In this document: positions 11,454-20,807 of the stretch, in pieces
How positions within the stretch are numbered: position 1 is the stretch's first letter
How the letters are laid out: each line of letters opens with the position of its first letter
DNA from: Stappia sp.
GTDB lineage: Bacteria > Pseudomonadota > Alphaproteobacteria > Rhizobiales > Stappiaceae
Reading direction: 5' to 3'
DNA: 64,000 nt
NCBI RefSeq assembly: GCF_040110915.1
Contig: NZ_CP157793.1
Location: 3,360,939-3,424,938 of the forward strand
Position numbers and translations under genes: made by a program
Notes under the pieces: model-generated
Told to the model about the DNA's origin: nothing
The model's input: the letters and a program-made list of their open reading frames with translations, nothing else
Database searches by the model: none

Positions 11454-11469
11454 TTAAGACAGGGTTACC
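11454..11469 (-). promoter_or_regulatory. CtrA-type box upstream of pal
   Basis: The minus strand reads GGTAA-N7-TTAACC (right half TTAA at 11454-11457, left half at 11465-11469), which differs from the CtrA consensus at one position. It lies 85-100 nt before the pal start, the same distance as the omp box. A weaker TTAA-N7-TTCA lies beside it at 11430-11444. Confidence 0.5.
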
Positions 11470-11519
11470 GTCCGCGTGACACGCGACGAAAGACCGGCGC
11501 CAAGCCTAGCCCGCCCGGC

Positions 11520-12953
11520 CTAGTCCAACAAGGGCGACCACGCCGGGTCCGAGGCGAAGGCCGGGACCGGCAGGCGGCGTTCGTTGTAGCCGGTGAGATC
11601 CACCGTCCACAATTGCGGTCCGCCGTTGGCGCCCGGCGTTTCGCGGAAGAACACCAGCACCCGGCCGTTGGGCGCCCAGGCCGGGGCCTCGTTGTGATAG
11701 CCCTCGGTCAGGATGCGCTCGCCCGATCCGTCGGGCCGCATGACGCCGATCATGAAGCGGCCCTGGTGCATCTTGGTGAAGGCGATGAGATCGCCGCGCG
11801 GCGACCAGACCGGCGTCGAGTAGCGTCCGGGCCCGAAGCTGATGCGCTGCGCGTTGCCGCCGTTGGCGTCCATCACGTAGAGCTGCTGCGTGCCGCCCCG
11901 GTCGGATTCGAACACGATCCGCCCGCCGTCCGGCGCATAGGACGGGCTGGTGTCGATCGCCGGCGTGTTGGTCAGCCGGGTGGTGCGCCGCGAACGCAGG
12001 TCCATCACGAAGATGTTGGCGTTGCCGCCCTGCTGAAGGCTCATCGCGACCCGCTGGCCGTCCGGCGAGAAGCGCGGCGCGAAGGTCATGCCGGGGAAGT
12101 TGCCGACCACCTCGCGCTGGCCCGTTTCGATGTTGAGCAGATAGACCCTCGGATCGGTGCCCACATAGGCCATGTAGGTGATTTCCTGGCGCGAGGGCGA
12201 GAAGCGCGGCGTGAGCACAAGCTCGTTGCCGTTGGTGAGATAGCGCACATTGGCGCCGTCCTGATCCATGATCGCCAGACGCTTCACGCGCTTGTCCTTC
12301 GGGCCGGTCTCGTCGATGAAGACGATGCGCGTGTCGAAATAGCCCTTCTCGCCGGTCAGCCGCTCGTAGATCGCATCGGAAATGATATGCGCCATGCGCC
12401 GCCAGTTCTCGGCGGTGGTGAAGAACTGCTGGCCCAGCATCTGCTGGCCGGCGAAGACGTCCCACAGGCGAAACTCGGCGCGGATGCGGCCGTCGCCCTG
12501 GCGCGAGATCGCGCCGATCACCAGCGCCTGCGCGCCGATCGGGCGCCAGGAGGCGAATTGCGGCGCCCGGTTGGTGCTGACGTCCTTCTCGATGAAGCTT
12601 TCGGGATCGAGCGGGCGGAACAGGCCGGAGCGGCTCAGGTTGGCCGTGATCACCTCGGTGATGTTGGCCGCCATCTCCGCCTCGCCGCCCACGCCCTCGA
12701 ACACGGGGATCGCGATGGGCAGCGGTTCGATGTTGCCCTGGGTGATGTCGATCTCGACCTGCGCGCGCGCGGGCGGCGCGACGAGCAGGATCGCGATGGC
12801 GGCCATCGCGGCGAGGGCGAAGGCCAGGACGCGCGCGAGCCTCGCGCCCGAGCCGGCCGATGTGGCCCATGCGGTGTGTGTCGTCGCTGACGTCATCATT
12901 CGCGGTTCCATCATTGCAGGCTTCCTGTTCGATGCGGCCGTCATTCTGCTCAT
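11520..12953 (-). CDS. tolB: Tol-Pal periplasmic protein TolB
   Basis: TolB is the periplasmic beta-propeller that links TolA to Pal. The mature N-terminus [10 protein letters not shown] follows an AxA cleavage site. After the N-terminal domain come WD40-like TolB repeats (for example [52 protein letters not shown]), ending at [11 protein letters not shown]. The listed ATG at 12953 overlaps the tolA stop (ATGA), giving 477 aa with a very long N-region. The internal ATG pairs 12-20 codons downstream ([10 protein letters not shown]) would give a more normal signal peptide, so the true start is uncertain. Confidence 0.93.
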   Translation of the reverse strand: MSRMTAASNRKPAMMEPRMMTSATTHTAWATSAGSGARLARVLAFALAAMAAIAILLVAPPARAQVEIDITQGNIEPLPIAIPVFEGVGGEAEMAANITEVITANLSRSGLFRPLDPESFIEKDVSTNRAPQFASWRPIGAQALVIGAISRQGDGRIRAEFRLWDVFAGQQMLGQQFFTTAENWRRMAHIISDAIYERLTGEKGYFDTRIVFIDETGPKDKRVKRLAIMDQDGANVRYLTNGNELVLTPRFSPSRQEITYMAYVGTDPRVYLLNIETGQREVVGNFPGMTFAPRFSPDGQRVAMSLQQGGNANIFVMDLRSRRTTRLTNTPAIDTSPSYAPDGGRIVFESDRGGTQQLYVMDANGGNAQRISFGPGRYSTPVWSPRGDLIAFTKMHQGRFMIGVMRPDGSGERILTEGYHNEAPAWAPNGRVLVFFRETPGANGGPQLWTVDLTGYNERRLPVPAFASDPAWSPLLD

Positions 12954-13891
12954 CCCCCCAGGAGTTCGCGCGGGTCGAAGTTGATGATGACCTCTTTCCA
13001 CGCGTCGTATTTGGCGGCCGGAAGGGAATAGGGCGCGCAGCGCAGAACGGCGCGCCGGGCGCTTTCGGCCGCGATGTTGAAGGAGGGATTTGAACTCGAG
13101 TTCATGATCTCCGGACGACGGTCGACCGCCCCGGACGGGGTCAGCGTGACCTTGATCCGCACCACGAGATCGCGCGCCCCGGCGGCGCCGGCGGGCGGGT
13201 TCCAGCAGCGCGAGATCTGGCCGCGCAGCGCGTCGAGCTCCGACTGCGTCATGGTCACCCCGCTCAGGCCTTCGCGGCTGCCGAGCGAAGCGGGCTGGTC
13301 GGAGGCCGACGACGCGCCGCCGCCGGCGGGTTGCACCTTGTTGAGCAGCGCCGCGATCTCGTTCGGATTGAAGTCGTCGCGCGGACGTTCGCGCTCGGGC
13401 GGCGGCGTCGGCTTGGTGCGCGGCCGCGCGGAGGCGGGCAGCGGCGGCGGCGCCTCGGCCACCTCCGGCTCCGGTTCCGGCGCGGGTTCGGGCTCCGGCG
13501 CGGGTTCGGCTTCCACCGGCTCGGGCTCGGGCGCCGGCGGGGCCGGCTCCGGCTCGGGTTCGGGGGCCGGCGCGGGAGCCGGTGCGGCTGTCGGTGCCGG
13601 CGTCGGAGCGGGTTCGGCCGGCGTCGGCCGGTCCGCGGGTGTCTCGGCCGGCGGGGTTTCGGTGGGGGTCTCCGGTTCCGGCGTTTCGACCGGGCGGGTC
13701 GCCTCGATCTCGCGCACCTCGGCGTCCTTTTCCCCGATGCGCAGCTTGGTTATGTCGGAGACGGGCACGAGTTCCACCGGCAGGCTGTCGACCGGCGGCA
13801 CGTCGAACGGACGCGCATCGGGGAAGGAGACCACTCCCCAAAGCAGCACGGCCAGATGGCCGGCGGTCGATGCGATGAGCCCGATGCGCAT
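12950..13891 (-). CDS. tolA: TolA-like energy transducer
   Basis: The 313-aa protein links inner-membrane TolQR to TolB/Pal. It has one N-terminal membrane helix (about 5-23, [17 protein letters not shown]) and a long Pro/Glu/Ala linker (about 60-170) of PEPEPEP-type repeats, where enterobacterial TolA has an alanine-lysine helix. A C-terminal globular domain follows (about 215-313, with ISRCWNPP and [14 protein letters not shown]). The start MRIGLIAS lies 22 nt after the tolR stop, with only a distant purine box. Its stop overlaps the tolB start. Confidence 0.9.
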   Translation of the reverse strand: MRIGLIASTAGHLAVLLWGVVSFPDARPFDVPPVDSLPVELVPVSDITKLRIGEKDAEVREIEATRPVETPEPETPTETPPAETPADRPTPAEPAPTPAPTAAPAPAPAPEPEPEPAPPAPEPEPVEAEPAPEPEPAPEPEPEVAEAPPPLPASARPRTKPTPPPERERPRDDFNPNEIAALLNKVQPAGGGASSASDQPASLGSREGLSGVTMTQSELDALRGQISRCWNPPAGAAGARDLVVRIKVTLTPSGAVDRRPEIMNSSSNPSFNIAAESARRAVLRCAPYSLPAAKYDAWKEVIINFDPRELLGG

Positions 13892-13913
13892 GAGGTGACG
13901 GCCGCTCCCGCGC

Positions 13914-14366
13914 CTATTCTTGCTCTTCGAGCGTGACGAGACCGAGGCGCGTGTAGCCGGCGGCATTGATCCGCCCCATCACGCGCATGATCGTGCCGTA
14001 GTCGGCGCTGCGGTCGCCGCGCACGAAGATGCGTTCCTCGTAGCCGTTCTCCGCGATCGCGGAGAGCGTGGGGATCAGTTCCTCGGCCGAGACCTCGGTT
14101 TCCTGCATGAAGATCCGTCCCTCGGCGTCGATCGAGATGGTGATCGGCTCGTTGGTGCCTTCCATCGGCTTCGCCTGGGTTTCGGGCAGTTCCAGCGGCA
14201 CGCCGACGGTCAAGAGCGGCGCGGCCACCATGAAGATGATCAAGAGCACCAGCATCACGTCCACGAAGGGCGTGACGTTGATCTCGCTCATCGGCTGGTG
14301 GCGCCGGCGCCGCCGGCGGCGGCCCGTGCCCGCGTCGTCGCCGGCCGTGCCCATCTGCATGGCCAT
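13914..14366 (-). CDS. tolR: TolR biopolymer transport protein
   Basis: The 150-aa inner-membrane subunit forms the proton channel with TolQ. An arginine-rich cytoplasmic stretch (16-22) precedes [20 protein letters not shown], which carries the essential membrane aspartate of ExbD/TolR proteins. A small periplasmic domain follows. AGGAG lies upstream. It starts 4 nt after the tolQ stop. Confidence 0.96.
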   Translation of the reverse strand: MAMQMGTAGDDAGTGRRRRRRRHQPMSEINVTPFVDVMLVLLIIFMVAAPLLTVGVPLELPETQAKPMEGTNEPITISIDAEGRIFMQETEVSAEELIPTLSAIAENGYEERIFVRGDRSADYGTIMRVMGRINAAGYTRLGLVTLEEQE

Positions 14367-14370
14367 GGGC

Positions 14371-15084
14371 TCAGCTCCTCTCGTCGATCTGGCGCGACAG
14401 GATCGCGGAGAACTCGTCGGCGAAGCCTTCCATGCGCGCGGCCAGCTTGCCCGCGTCCGCCGACAGCTTGTTGTAGGCGATCACGGCGGGAATGGCGGCG
14501 GCAAGGCCGAGCGCGGTCGCCAGCAGCGCCTCGGCGATGCCGGGCGCGACGACCGCGAGATTGGTGTTCTTCGACGCGGCAATCGCCTGGAAACTCGTCA
14601 TGATGCCCCACACCGTGCCGAACAGGCCGATGAAGGGTGCCGCCGAGCCCACCGTGGCGAGCACCATCAGCCGCGCCTCCAGCCGCTCCGCCTCCCGCGC
14701 GATGGTGACGTCCATCACCCGGTCGATGCGCTGGCGCAGACTGGCGACCGCGGGGCGCGCGCCCTCATGGCTGCGTTTCCACTCGCGCATCGCCGCGACG
14801 AAGAGCGCCGCCATGGAGTTGTTCGCCCGCCCCGACAGGGTGCGGTAGAGTTCTTCCAGCGACTGGCCCGACCAGAACACGGTCTCGAACCGGCTCATCT
14901 GCCGGCGCGTGCGCGCGTAGAGCAGCCACTTGTCGACGATGATCGCCCAGCACCAGACCGAAGCGAGCACCAGGCCGATCATCACGACCTTGACGACAAG
15001 ATGCGCCTGCAGGAACAGCGCGAAGAAGGACATGTCCGCGTGCGGCGCGGCCAACGTCGTTTGTGCAATATCCACGGGTGTCAC
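14371..15084 (-). CDS. tolQ: TolQ proton channel subunit
   Basis: The 237-aa MotA/TolQ/ExbB family protein has three membrane helices (about 28-50, 137-160 and 172-195). The family core is [18 protein letters not shown] and [20 protein letters not shown]. It uses the proton motive force to drive TolA during division. The proposed GTG start at 15084 has AGG-rich sequence upstream. An internal ATG (MSFFALF, residue 18) is possible, but family alignments favour the longer form. Four palindromic repeats and a possible CtrA box lie upstream. Confidence 0.94.
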   Translation of the reverse strand: MTPVDIAQTTLAAPHADMSFFALFLQAHLVVKVVMIGLVLASVWCWAIIVDKWLLYARTRRQMSRFETVFWSGQSLEELYRTLSGRANNSMAALFVAAMREWKRSHEGARPAVASLRQRIDRVMDVTIAREAERLEARLMVLATVGSAAPFIGLFGTVWGIMTSFQAIAASKNTNLAVVAPGIAEALLATALGLAAAIPAVIAYNKLSADAGKLAARMEGFADEFSAILSRQIDERS

Positions 15085-15259
15085 CTATGCCTGGACCTCT
15101 TGCCCGAAATCGTCGACGGCGGCAGGCACCCTGCCGGCTGCCCTCCGCCCGGAGCGATCGCGCGTGTGTGGAAGTCGTGTGCCTCAATGGCGATCAATTC
15201 TGGCGAAACTGGGACTGACGGCGCGCGCACTCCCGCGCCGCATTAGGCGCGGGTTAAGG

Positions 15260-15275
15260 TTACTGCCGCGTTAAG
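15260..15275 (-). promoter_or_regulatory. Possible CtrA-type site upstream of tolQ
   Basis: On the plus strand, TTAC (15260-15263), seven bases and TTAAG (15271-15275) occur next to another GGTTAA (15252-15257). On the minus strand this reads as clustered TTAAC / GTAACC / TTAACC half-sites, 176-190 nt from the tolQ start. Confidence 0.35.
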
Positions 15276-15282
15276 ACGTCAG

Positions 15283-15389
15283 GAGCCGACGGGCCCGGCT
15301 CGGGCAAGAGAGCCGACGGGCCCGGCTCGAGAGGAGAAGGAGCCGCCGGGCCCGGCTCGAGAGGAAAAGAAGCCGCCGGGCCTAGCTCG
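15283..15389. repeat. Four tandem palindromic units (about 30 bp period)
   Basis: Units of about 20 bp start at 15283, 15310, 15340 and 15370 (periods 27, 30, 30), with the form GAGCCGmCGGGCCCGGCTCG. Each can fold on itself (GAGCCG with CGGCTC), and purine-rich [15 protein letters not shown] spacers separate them. The last copy is diverged. It begins 6 nt beyond the ybgC stop on the transcribed side. Confidence 0.85.
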
Positions 15390-15395
15390 GGCGCG

Positions 15396-15875
15396 TCAGG
15401 CGCCCTCGCGCCCGCCGGGCGCGAGCCGCGCGGCGAGATCCGCCGGCAGCCGGCGCGGCCGCCCTTGCGCGGAAATCACCGCAACGGTCACCCGCGCCGA
15501 AAACAGCACGTCGTCGCCCCGCCGCACCTCCTGGACGAGCACGAGCCGGGCGCCGCGCGCGGTGTCCAGCCGCGTCGTCACCTCGAGCAGGTCGTCGATG
15601 CGCGCCGGGGCGTGGAAGTCGATCTCCATGTGGCGCACGGCGAAGGCCAGCGCCTCCCCGTGCGCCCCGTCCGCAAGGCGCGCGTGATGAATGCCGCACA
15701 GGCGCAGGAAGTCTGAGCGTCCGCGCTCGATGAACTTCAGATAGGCCGCGTGATAGACGACGCCGGTGAAATCCGTGTCCTCATAGTAGACGCGCACGGC
15801 CAGCACATGGCCCTCGCCGGTCAGCCGCCCGGCGAGATCCGGCCAGCCGCGCGCGCCCTCATCCCTCGCCGTCAT
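15396..15875 (-). CDS. ybgC: Tol-Pal-associated acyl-CoA thioesterase YbgC
   Basis: The 159-aa hot-dog fold protein hydrolyses acyl-CoA thioesters and is conserved at the head of tol operons. The 4-hydroxybenzoyl-CoA thioesterase signature [24 protein letters not shown] includes the catalytic Asp. The start [10 protein letters not shown] overlaps the 3' end of ruvB by 17 nt. A longer frame would intrude further into ruvB. Confidence 0.92.
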   Translation of the reverse strand: MTARDEGARGWPDLAGRLTGEGHVLAVRVYYEDTDFTGVVYHAAYLKFIERGRSDFLRLCGIHHARLADGAHGEALAFAVRHMEIDFHAPARIDDLLEVTTRLDTARGARLVLVQEVRRGDDVLFSARVTVAVISAQGRPRRLPADLAARLAPGGREGA

Positions 15876-16908
15876 CGGAGAACAGTCCCGGTTGCGCCCC
15901 GCCGGGGCCGTTCGGCGCGGCAAGGCCCAGATGCCGGAACGCCTGCGGCGTGAGGATGCGCCCGCGCGGCGTGCGCTGGATGTAGCCCTGCTGGATCAGA
16001 TAGGGCTCGACGATCTCCTCGATCGCGTCGCGCGGCTCCGACAGGGCGGCGGCAATCGTCTCGATGCCGACCGGCCCGCCGCCGAACTTGAGCGCGATCT
16101 GGTTGAGATAGCGCCGGTCGAGCTGGTCGAGCCCGGCGCTGTCCACCTCGAGCTGGGTAAGCGCGGTGTCGGCGATCTTCGCGTCCACCCGGTCCTGACC
16201 GGCCACGACGGCGAAATCCCGCACCCGGCGCAGCAGGCGGCCGGCGATGCGCGGCGTGCCGCGCGCGCGCCGCGCGATCTCGCGCGCGCCGTCGTCCGCC
16301 ATGCCGATGCCGAGGATCTTCGCCCCCCGGCGCACGATCAGTTCCAGCTCCGCGTCGGTGTAGAACTGCAGCCGCACCGGAATGCCGAAGCGGTCGCGCA
16401 AGGGCGTCGTCAGCAGCCCGAGCCGCGTGGTGGCGGCGACCAGCGTGAATTTCGCCAGATCGATCTTGACCGAGCGCGCCGCAGGCCCCTCGCCGATGAT
16501 GAGATCGAGCTGAAAATCCTCCATCGCCGGATAGAGCACTTCCTCCACCGCCGGATTGAGCCGGTGGATCTCGTCGATGAACAGCACGTCGCGTTCCTCG
16601 AGATTGGTCAGAAGTGCCGCGAGATCGCCGGCCTTGGCGATGACGGGACCGGAGGTTGCGCGGAAATTCACGCCGAGCTCGCGCGCCATGATCTGCGCCA
16701 GCGTGGTCTTGCCAAGGCCCGGCGGGCCGACGAAGAGCACGTGATCGAGCGCCTCGCCGCGCGCCTTGGCCGCGCCGATGAAGACCTTGAGATTGGCCCG
16801 CGCCTGCGCCTGGCCGACGAACTCGTCGAGCGCCTGCGGGCGCATGGTGGTGTCGATCTCGTCGCCGCGCGTCTCGGGCGAGACGATCCGGCCCTCGGGA
16901 TCGCTCAT
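15859..16908 (-). CDS. ruvB: Holliday junction helicase RuvB
   Basis: The 349-aa AAA+ motor drives branch migration with RuvA. Walker A is GPPGLGKT (61-68), Walker B DEIH (112-115), and sensor 1/arginine-finger sequences lie near [18 protein letters not shown]. The C-terminal winged helix has YIQRTPRGR. It overlaps ruvA (ATGA at 16905-16908) and ybgC. Confidence 0.97.
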   Translation of the reverse strand: MSDPEGRIVSPETRGDEIDTTMRPQALDEFVGQAQARANLKVFIGAAKARGEALDHVLFVGPPGLGKTTLAQIMARELGVNFRATSGPVIAKAGDLAALLTNLEERDVLFIDEIHRLNPAVEEVLYPAMEDFQLDLIIGEGPAARSVKIDLAKFTLVAATTRLGLLTTPLRDRFGIPVRLQFYTDAELELIVRRGAKILGIGMADDGAREIARRARGTPRIAGRLLRRVRDFAVVAGQDRVDAKIADTALTQLEVDSAGLDQLDRRYLNQIALKFGGGPVGIETIAAALSEPRDAIEEIVEPYLIQQGYIQRTPRGRILTPQAFRHLGLAAPNGPGGAQPGLFSDDGEG

Positions 16909-17519
16909 GCCGACAACTCCTTCAGCCCGAGACGGATGAGCGTGGCGGTGTCCGCCCCCTCACCGGCCGACTTGACGGCCGCCGCCACGGCCGCGCTCGC
17001 CTGCGGCTGGGCGTAGCCGAGATTGACCAGCGCGGAGACCGCGTCGCCCACGGCGGAGGGTGCTGCGGCGGCGGCCGTCTCCGCGACCGCGAGCGTGCCC
17101 GCGTCGACGCTGGCATAGGACGGCGCCTTGCTCTTGAGTTCCGACACGATGCGCTCGGCGACCCGCTTGCCGATGCCCGGCGCGCGGGTGATCGTCGCCG
17201 CGTCGCCCAGCGCGATGGCATTGGCGATCTCGCTCGCCGACAGCACCCCAAGCGCCGCGAGCGCCACCTTGGCGCCCACGCCCTGCACGGTCATCAGCAG
17301 CTGGAACCAGGTCTTCTCGGCCCGCGATGTGAAGCCGTAGAGCCGGATCATGTCCTCGCGCACCATCGTCTCGATGTGCAGCTCCGCCGCCTCGCCGCGC
17401 CCGGGAAGCCCCTGCAGCACCCGCGAGGGGCAATAGACGAGATAACCGACGCCGCCGACGTCGAGGATGACGCTGTCCTCGCCGATCTCCTCCACGCGGC
17501 CCTTGAGCTTGCCGATCAT
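16905..17519 (-). CDS. ruvA: Holliday junction DNA-binding protein RuvA
   Basis: The 204-aa protein binds four-way junctions as a tetramer and recruits RuvB. It has an N-terminal OB fold ([20 protein letters not shown]), two helix-hairpin-helix motifs ([14 protein letters not shown] and [13 protein letters not shown]), an alanine-rich linker, and the C-terminal RuvB-binding domain ([20 protein letters not shown]). Its start overlaps the ruvC stop as ATGA and its stop overlaps the ruvB start, so the three genes are translationally coupled. Confidence 0.97.
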   Translation of the reverse strand: MIGKLKGRVEEIGEDSVILDVGGVGYLVYCPSRVLQGLPGRGEAAELHIETMVREDMIRLYGFTSRAEKTWFQLLMTVQGVGAKVALAALGVLSASEIANAIALGDAATITRAPGIGKRVAERIVSELKSKAPSYASVDAGTLAVAETAAAAAPSAVGDAVSALVNLGYAQPQASAAVAAAVKSAGEGADTATLIRLGLKELSA

Positions 17520-18037
17520 GGAGCGAGTTTCTCCGCGATGCGGGCCGCGACCTCCGCCGACCTGCGATGCTGGGCGTGACACACGGCAATCGCCAGCGCG
17601 TCGGCCGCGTCGTCGGAATTGAAAGTGGCCTTTGGCATCAGCACCTTGATCATCATCCGGATCTGATCCTTTTCCGCGTGCCCGGTCCCGACCACGGTCT
17701 TCTTGACGAGGTTCGGCGCGTATTCGGCGACCGGCACCGCGTTGAGCGCCGGCACGAGCAGCGCCACCCCGCGCGCCTGACCGAGCTTCAGCGTCGCGCC
17801 CGCGTCCTTGTTCACGAAGGTGTGCTCGACCGCCGCCTCGTCGGGAGCGTAGTCCACGAGCACCGCCTGCAACCCGTCGTGCAGCTGGCGCAGGCGCTCG
17901 GCCAGATCGCGCCGGTTGTCGGAGGTCACCGTGCCGCTCGCGACGAAGCTCATGCGGTTGCCTGTCACCGTGATGAGGCCCCATCCGGTGCGGCGCAGGC
18001 CGGGGTCGACCCCGAGGATGCGAATCGACGCTGTCAT
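17516..18037 (-). CDS. ruvC: Holliday junction resolvase RuvC
   Basis: The 173-aa endonuclease cuts Holliday junctions symmetrically. The catalytic acidic residues are visible as D11 (GVDPGL), E71 (VEHTFVNK), D143 and D146 ([10 protein letters not shown]). The length equals that of the E. coli protein. The ATG at 18037 lacks a clear Shine-Dalgarno sequence; an ATG seven codons upstream (MALPICS) is the alternative. It is the first gene of ruvCAB here. Confidence 0.96.
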   Translation of the reverse strand: MTASIRILGVDPGLRRTGWGLITVTGNRMSFVASGTVTSDNRRDLAERLRQLHDGLQAVLVDYAPDEAAVEHTFVNKDAGATLKLGQARGVALLVPALNAVPVAEYAPNLVKKTVVGTGHAEKDQIRMMIKVLMPKATFNSDDAADALAIAVCHAQHRRSAEVAARIAEKLAP

Positions 18038-18189
18038 GGAACAAATCGGTAACGCCATTCGCGCCCCGTGACCAGACGACAGTTGCCGACGGCCGCTTGC
18101 GCACCCTCTCCCGACACCATCAGGAAAATCGGCGAGGCGACCGGCGCGCCAAAACATGCGACAACATCTCTCCGGCCTACATTCAGGAG

Positions 18190-18975
18190 ATGCCGCCCGC
18201 CGTGCTTGCCGACATGATCGCCCGCCTGCCCGATGCCGGGGGACTTGCCGTCCTCGCGACCGCGATCCTGCTCGCCGGCGTGGTGCGCGGCTTTTCCGGC
18301 TTCGGCGCGGCGATGATCTTCATGCCGGCGGCCGCGACGGTGATCGATCCGGCCTCGGCCGCCGCCGGGTTCCTGCTGCTCGACACGCTGGTGACGCTGC
18401 CGCTGCTGGCCGGCGCGGTGCGCCGCTGCGACTGGTCGACGGTGCTGCCGGCAAGCCTGGCGGCGATGGCGCTGGTGCCGGTCGGCGCGGCGATCCTGGC
18501 GAGCGCCGACACATTGGCGCTGAGATGGGCGTTGTCGGCCATCGTGCTGGTTGCCGTCACCGTGCTGATTCTCGGTTGGCGCTATCGCAAGGCGCCGGGC
18601 CGGCTTGTCTCCGTCGCGGTGGGCGCGACGGCCGGCTTCCTCTCCGGCGTGTCGCAGGTCTCCGCCCCGCCGGTCGCCGTCTTCTGGGCCGCCGGGCCGC
18701 AACCGCCGATGGTGATCCGCGCCAATCTGATCGCCTTCTTCGCCATCGTCAGCCTCGCGGCCTTCACGGCCTTCGTCTACAACGGCTTCTATACGCTGGG
18801 CGTCGTCGCGCTCGTCATCGCCCTCGCCCCGATCTATGCGGCGGCCGTGTTCCTCGGCGCGCGCGGCTTCGGCCGGTCCCGGCCGGAGGTCTACCGCCCC
18901 ATCGCCTATGTCGTGATCCTGCTGTCGGCGCTCTCCAGCCTGCCGCTGCTCGATCCGCTGCTGCGCGGGTCCTGA
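18190..18975 (+). CDS. TauE/SafE family permease (TSUP), copy 1
   Basis: The protein has about 261 aa and seven or eight hydrophobic helices spread over its length. The TSUP signatures are [18 protein letters not shown] near the N-terminus and [21 protein letters not shown] in the second half. Family members export or import sulfite, sulfoacetate or organic acids; the substrate here is unknown. The ATG at 18190 directly abuts AGGAG, so a GTG at 18202 or ATG at 18214 may be the real start. It runs opposite to ruvC and converges on the chemoreceptor gene. Confidence 0.8.
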   Translation: MPPAVLADMIARLPDAGGLAVLATAILLAGVVRGFSGFGAAMIFMPAAATVIDPASAAAGFLLLDTLVTLPLLAGAVRRCDWSTVLPASLAAMALVPVGAAILASADTLALRWALSAIVLVAVTVLILGWRYRKAPGRLVSVAVGATAGFLSGVSQVSAPPVAVFWAAGPQPPMVIRANLIAFFAIVSLAAFTAFVYNGFYTLGVVALVIALAPIYAAAVFLGARGFGRSRPEVYRPIAYVVILLSALSSLPLLDPLLRGS

Positions 18976-19009
18976 TCGCGGGCGCCGGACAGAAGAGGCG
19001 ACAAAGACG

Positions 19010-19042
19010 CACCGGGCGGCGACGGATCCCGCCGGCCCGGTG
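19010..19042. terminator. Hairpin between convergent TSUP and chemoreceptor genes
   Basis: CACCGGGCGGCG (19010-19021) pairs with CGCCGGCCCGGTG (19030-19042) with a single bulged base. It lies in a 98-nt convergent gap. There are no T-tracts, so efficiency is uncertain. Confidence 0.4.
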
Positions 19043-19073
19043 TTCGCGGAACATGTGCCCGCAAGTCGCCGGC

Positions 19074-20423
19074 TCAGGCGGCGCGCACGGTCTCGACGAG
19101 ATCGCGCATGCGGGCGCTGAGGTCGCCGATGTGGCCCTTCAGCGCGCTCGACTGGGTGCGCACGGTTTCCGCCGCCGCCTTGCTGCGCTCGGTGGCGCCG
19201 GTGATGCCGTCAGCCACGTCGGTCACCCGCCCGGTGCCCTCCGACGCCAGGGCGATGTTGCGCGAGATCTCGCCCGTCGCGGCCCCCTGTTCCTCCACCG
19301 CCGCCGCGATCGCCGTGGAAATGTCGTTCATGCTCCGGATGGTCGTGGACACGGAGTCGATCGCCTCCGCCGACTCCGACGTCGCCGTCTGGATCTCGCC
19401 GATCTGGGCGGCGATCTCCGCCGTCGCCTTCGCCGTCTGGGTCGCCAGTTCCTTCACCTCGGCCGCGACGACGGCAAAGCCCCGGCCGGCCTCGCCGGCG
19501 CGCGCCGCCTCGATGGTGGCATTGAGCGCCAGCAGATTGGTCTGCTCGGCGATATCCGAGATCAGCCTCACGATGTCGCCGATCTTCTGCGAGGCGCTGG
19601 TCAGCGAGCCGATCTTCTCGGTCGACCTGCCGGCGTTTTCCACCGCAAGATCGGAGATCCTGGTGGCTTCGCTCACCTGCCGGGCGATTTCCTGAATGCT
19701 GGCGCTCAGTTCCTCCGCCGCCGAGGCGACGGCCTGAACGTTCTGCGAGGCGTCGAGCGAAACACTCTGCACCTGCCGCGCCTGACCGGTGGTCTCGCCC
19801 GCGACCGTCGTCAGGTCGCCGGACGCGACATCGAGCGCATGGGCGGCCTCCACGCAGGTGCCGACGATGGTGCTCACCGCCTGCTCGAACTCGCCGGCCA
19901 GCCGCTCCAGCGTCTCGCGGCGATCACGCCGGCCCGCCTCGATATAGACCGAAATCGCCAGATCCATGTCCAGCATCGCCGCCGCCAGCACGGCCCGCTG
20001 CATCGCGTCCATGCGCCCGCCGCGCCCGCGCCGCAACAGCCCGCCGTCGCACTCGGCCCGGATCGCGGACATCAGGCCGGCGACCAGATAGTTGTAGCCG
20101 CCGATGTACCAGCGCGGCTCGAGGCCGAGCCTGTTGTGCGCCTCGCCGACCTTGGTGACGGAGGCGACATAGGCCTCGTCGAAGCGACCGTCCGAAATAA
20201 TGTCCCAATGCCTGAGCTGCATGTCCCGGGCATGGGTCATGTGCCCGGGCGACGTGAAGAACGCCTTCGTCTCCGGAAAGCGGGCGATGTGCCGGTAGAA
20301 GTCGTCCAGAATGGCGGGCATGACCCGCATCAGAAGGGGTTTCGCCTTTCGCAGACACGAAAGCGTATCCCCCTCGACACCGTAAAACGCACAGCGCTCC
20401 GCAATCTTATTGCTCTTACCCAT
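19074..20423 (-). CDS. Globin-coupled methyl-accepting chemotaxis sensor, copy A
   Basis: The 449-aa soluble chemoreceptor resembles HemAT. The N-terminal protoglobin domain (about 5-165) has a probable proximal heme histidine H96 in [19 protein letters not shown] linker and a methyl-accepting signalling domain follow; the hairpin tip is [33 protein letters not shown] (about 292-324). There are no membrane helices and no C-terminal CheR-tethering pentapeptide (ends ETVRAA). It should sense O2 or another heme ligand and signal through CheA/CheW, which are not in this window. GAGGGA precedes the ATG. The next gene is a paralogue of identical length. Confidence 0.93.
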   Translation of the reverse strand: MGKSNKIAERCAFYGVEGDTLSCLRKAKPLLMRVMPAILDDFYRHIARFPETKAFFTSPGHMTHARDMQLRHWDIISDGRFDEAYVASVTKVGEAHNRLGLEPRWYIGGYNYLVAGLMSAIRAECDGGLLRRGRGGRMDAMQRAVLAAAMLDMDLAISVYIEAGRRDRRETLERLAGEFEQAVSTIVGTCVEAAHALDVASGDLTTVAGETTGQARQVQSVSLDASQNVQAVASAAEELSASIQEIARQVSEATRISDLAVENAGRSTEKIGSLTSASQKIGDIVRLISDIAEQTNLLALNATIEAARAGEAGRGFAVVAAEVKELATQTAKATAEIAAQIGEIQTATSESAEAIDSVSTTIRSMNDISTAIAAAVEEQGAATGEISRNIALASEGTGRVTDVADGITGATERSKAAAETVRTQSSALKGHIGDLSARMRDLVETVRAA

Positions 20424-20807
20424 CGGTATCCCTCGGTCAGACCGCGAATAATACGTGAATTCCCCGACGGCAGGAGGATCGATGGCGTGGGTTGCGAGAA
20501 GGTTAACAGCGCAGGTTAGATTCCACTATAAATCAGTGAAAATCGATAAAAAGTGAGACAAAATAATGTACACGGCGTATATGATTGCATGAGATTGAAT
20601 TTACCTCCGCTTTACCAACCCGGACAACCAAATGAATACTTCTTATATGGAGAAGGCGTAAGTATACACGGGAGATAAAAGATTTCTCCCGCCGGAAGGC
20701 CGTCCCCCATTGGAAAGTCTTGCGAAGCGCGGCGACACTCTCCCGCGGATCGCCGCCGGCGCCGCACCGAGGCGCCGGCAAGGGAACGACAGGCACGGCG
20801 CCGCCGC
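20424..20807. other. 384-bp AT-rich gap between the two chemoreceptor genes
   Basis: Bases 20510-20690 are far more AT-rich than the rest of the window, with CACT-N7-AGTG at about 20525-20540 and a weak GGGAGA/TCTCCC hairpin (20670-20690). The stretch near 20424-20480 should carry the promoter and leader of copy A. No reading frame or RNA gene was recognised. The compositional shift may mark acquired DNA or a strongly regulated promoter. Confidence 0.5.
20755..20779 (-). terminator. Hairpin downstream of chemoreceptor copy B
   Basis: A perfect 9-bp stem, GCCGGCGCC (20755-20763) and GGCGCCGGC (20771-20779), has a 7-nt loop. It lies 28 nt after the stop of the gene at 20808-22157. A T-tract is absent. 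Confidence 0.45.

Larger units (their letters stand above)
15085..15395. other. 311-bp gap between ybgC and tolQ
   Basis: The gap between two genes that are normally nearly contiguous holds a four-unit palindromic tandem array (15283-15389) right after ybgC, then TTAAC/GTAACC-type half-sites at 15254-15275, then a featureless GC-rich stretch toward tolQ. This implies a separate tolQRAB promoter. Confidence 0.6.

Noticed and set aside
15283..15389. CRISPR-like array
   Set aside because: The units repeat every 27-30 bp with nearly identical spacers, so there are no unique spacers, and no cas genes are nearby.
18156..20519. Plus-strand frame of 787 codons across TSUP-1 and antisense to chemoreceptor A
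   Set aside because: It spans two real genes in other frames and has no domain similarity.
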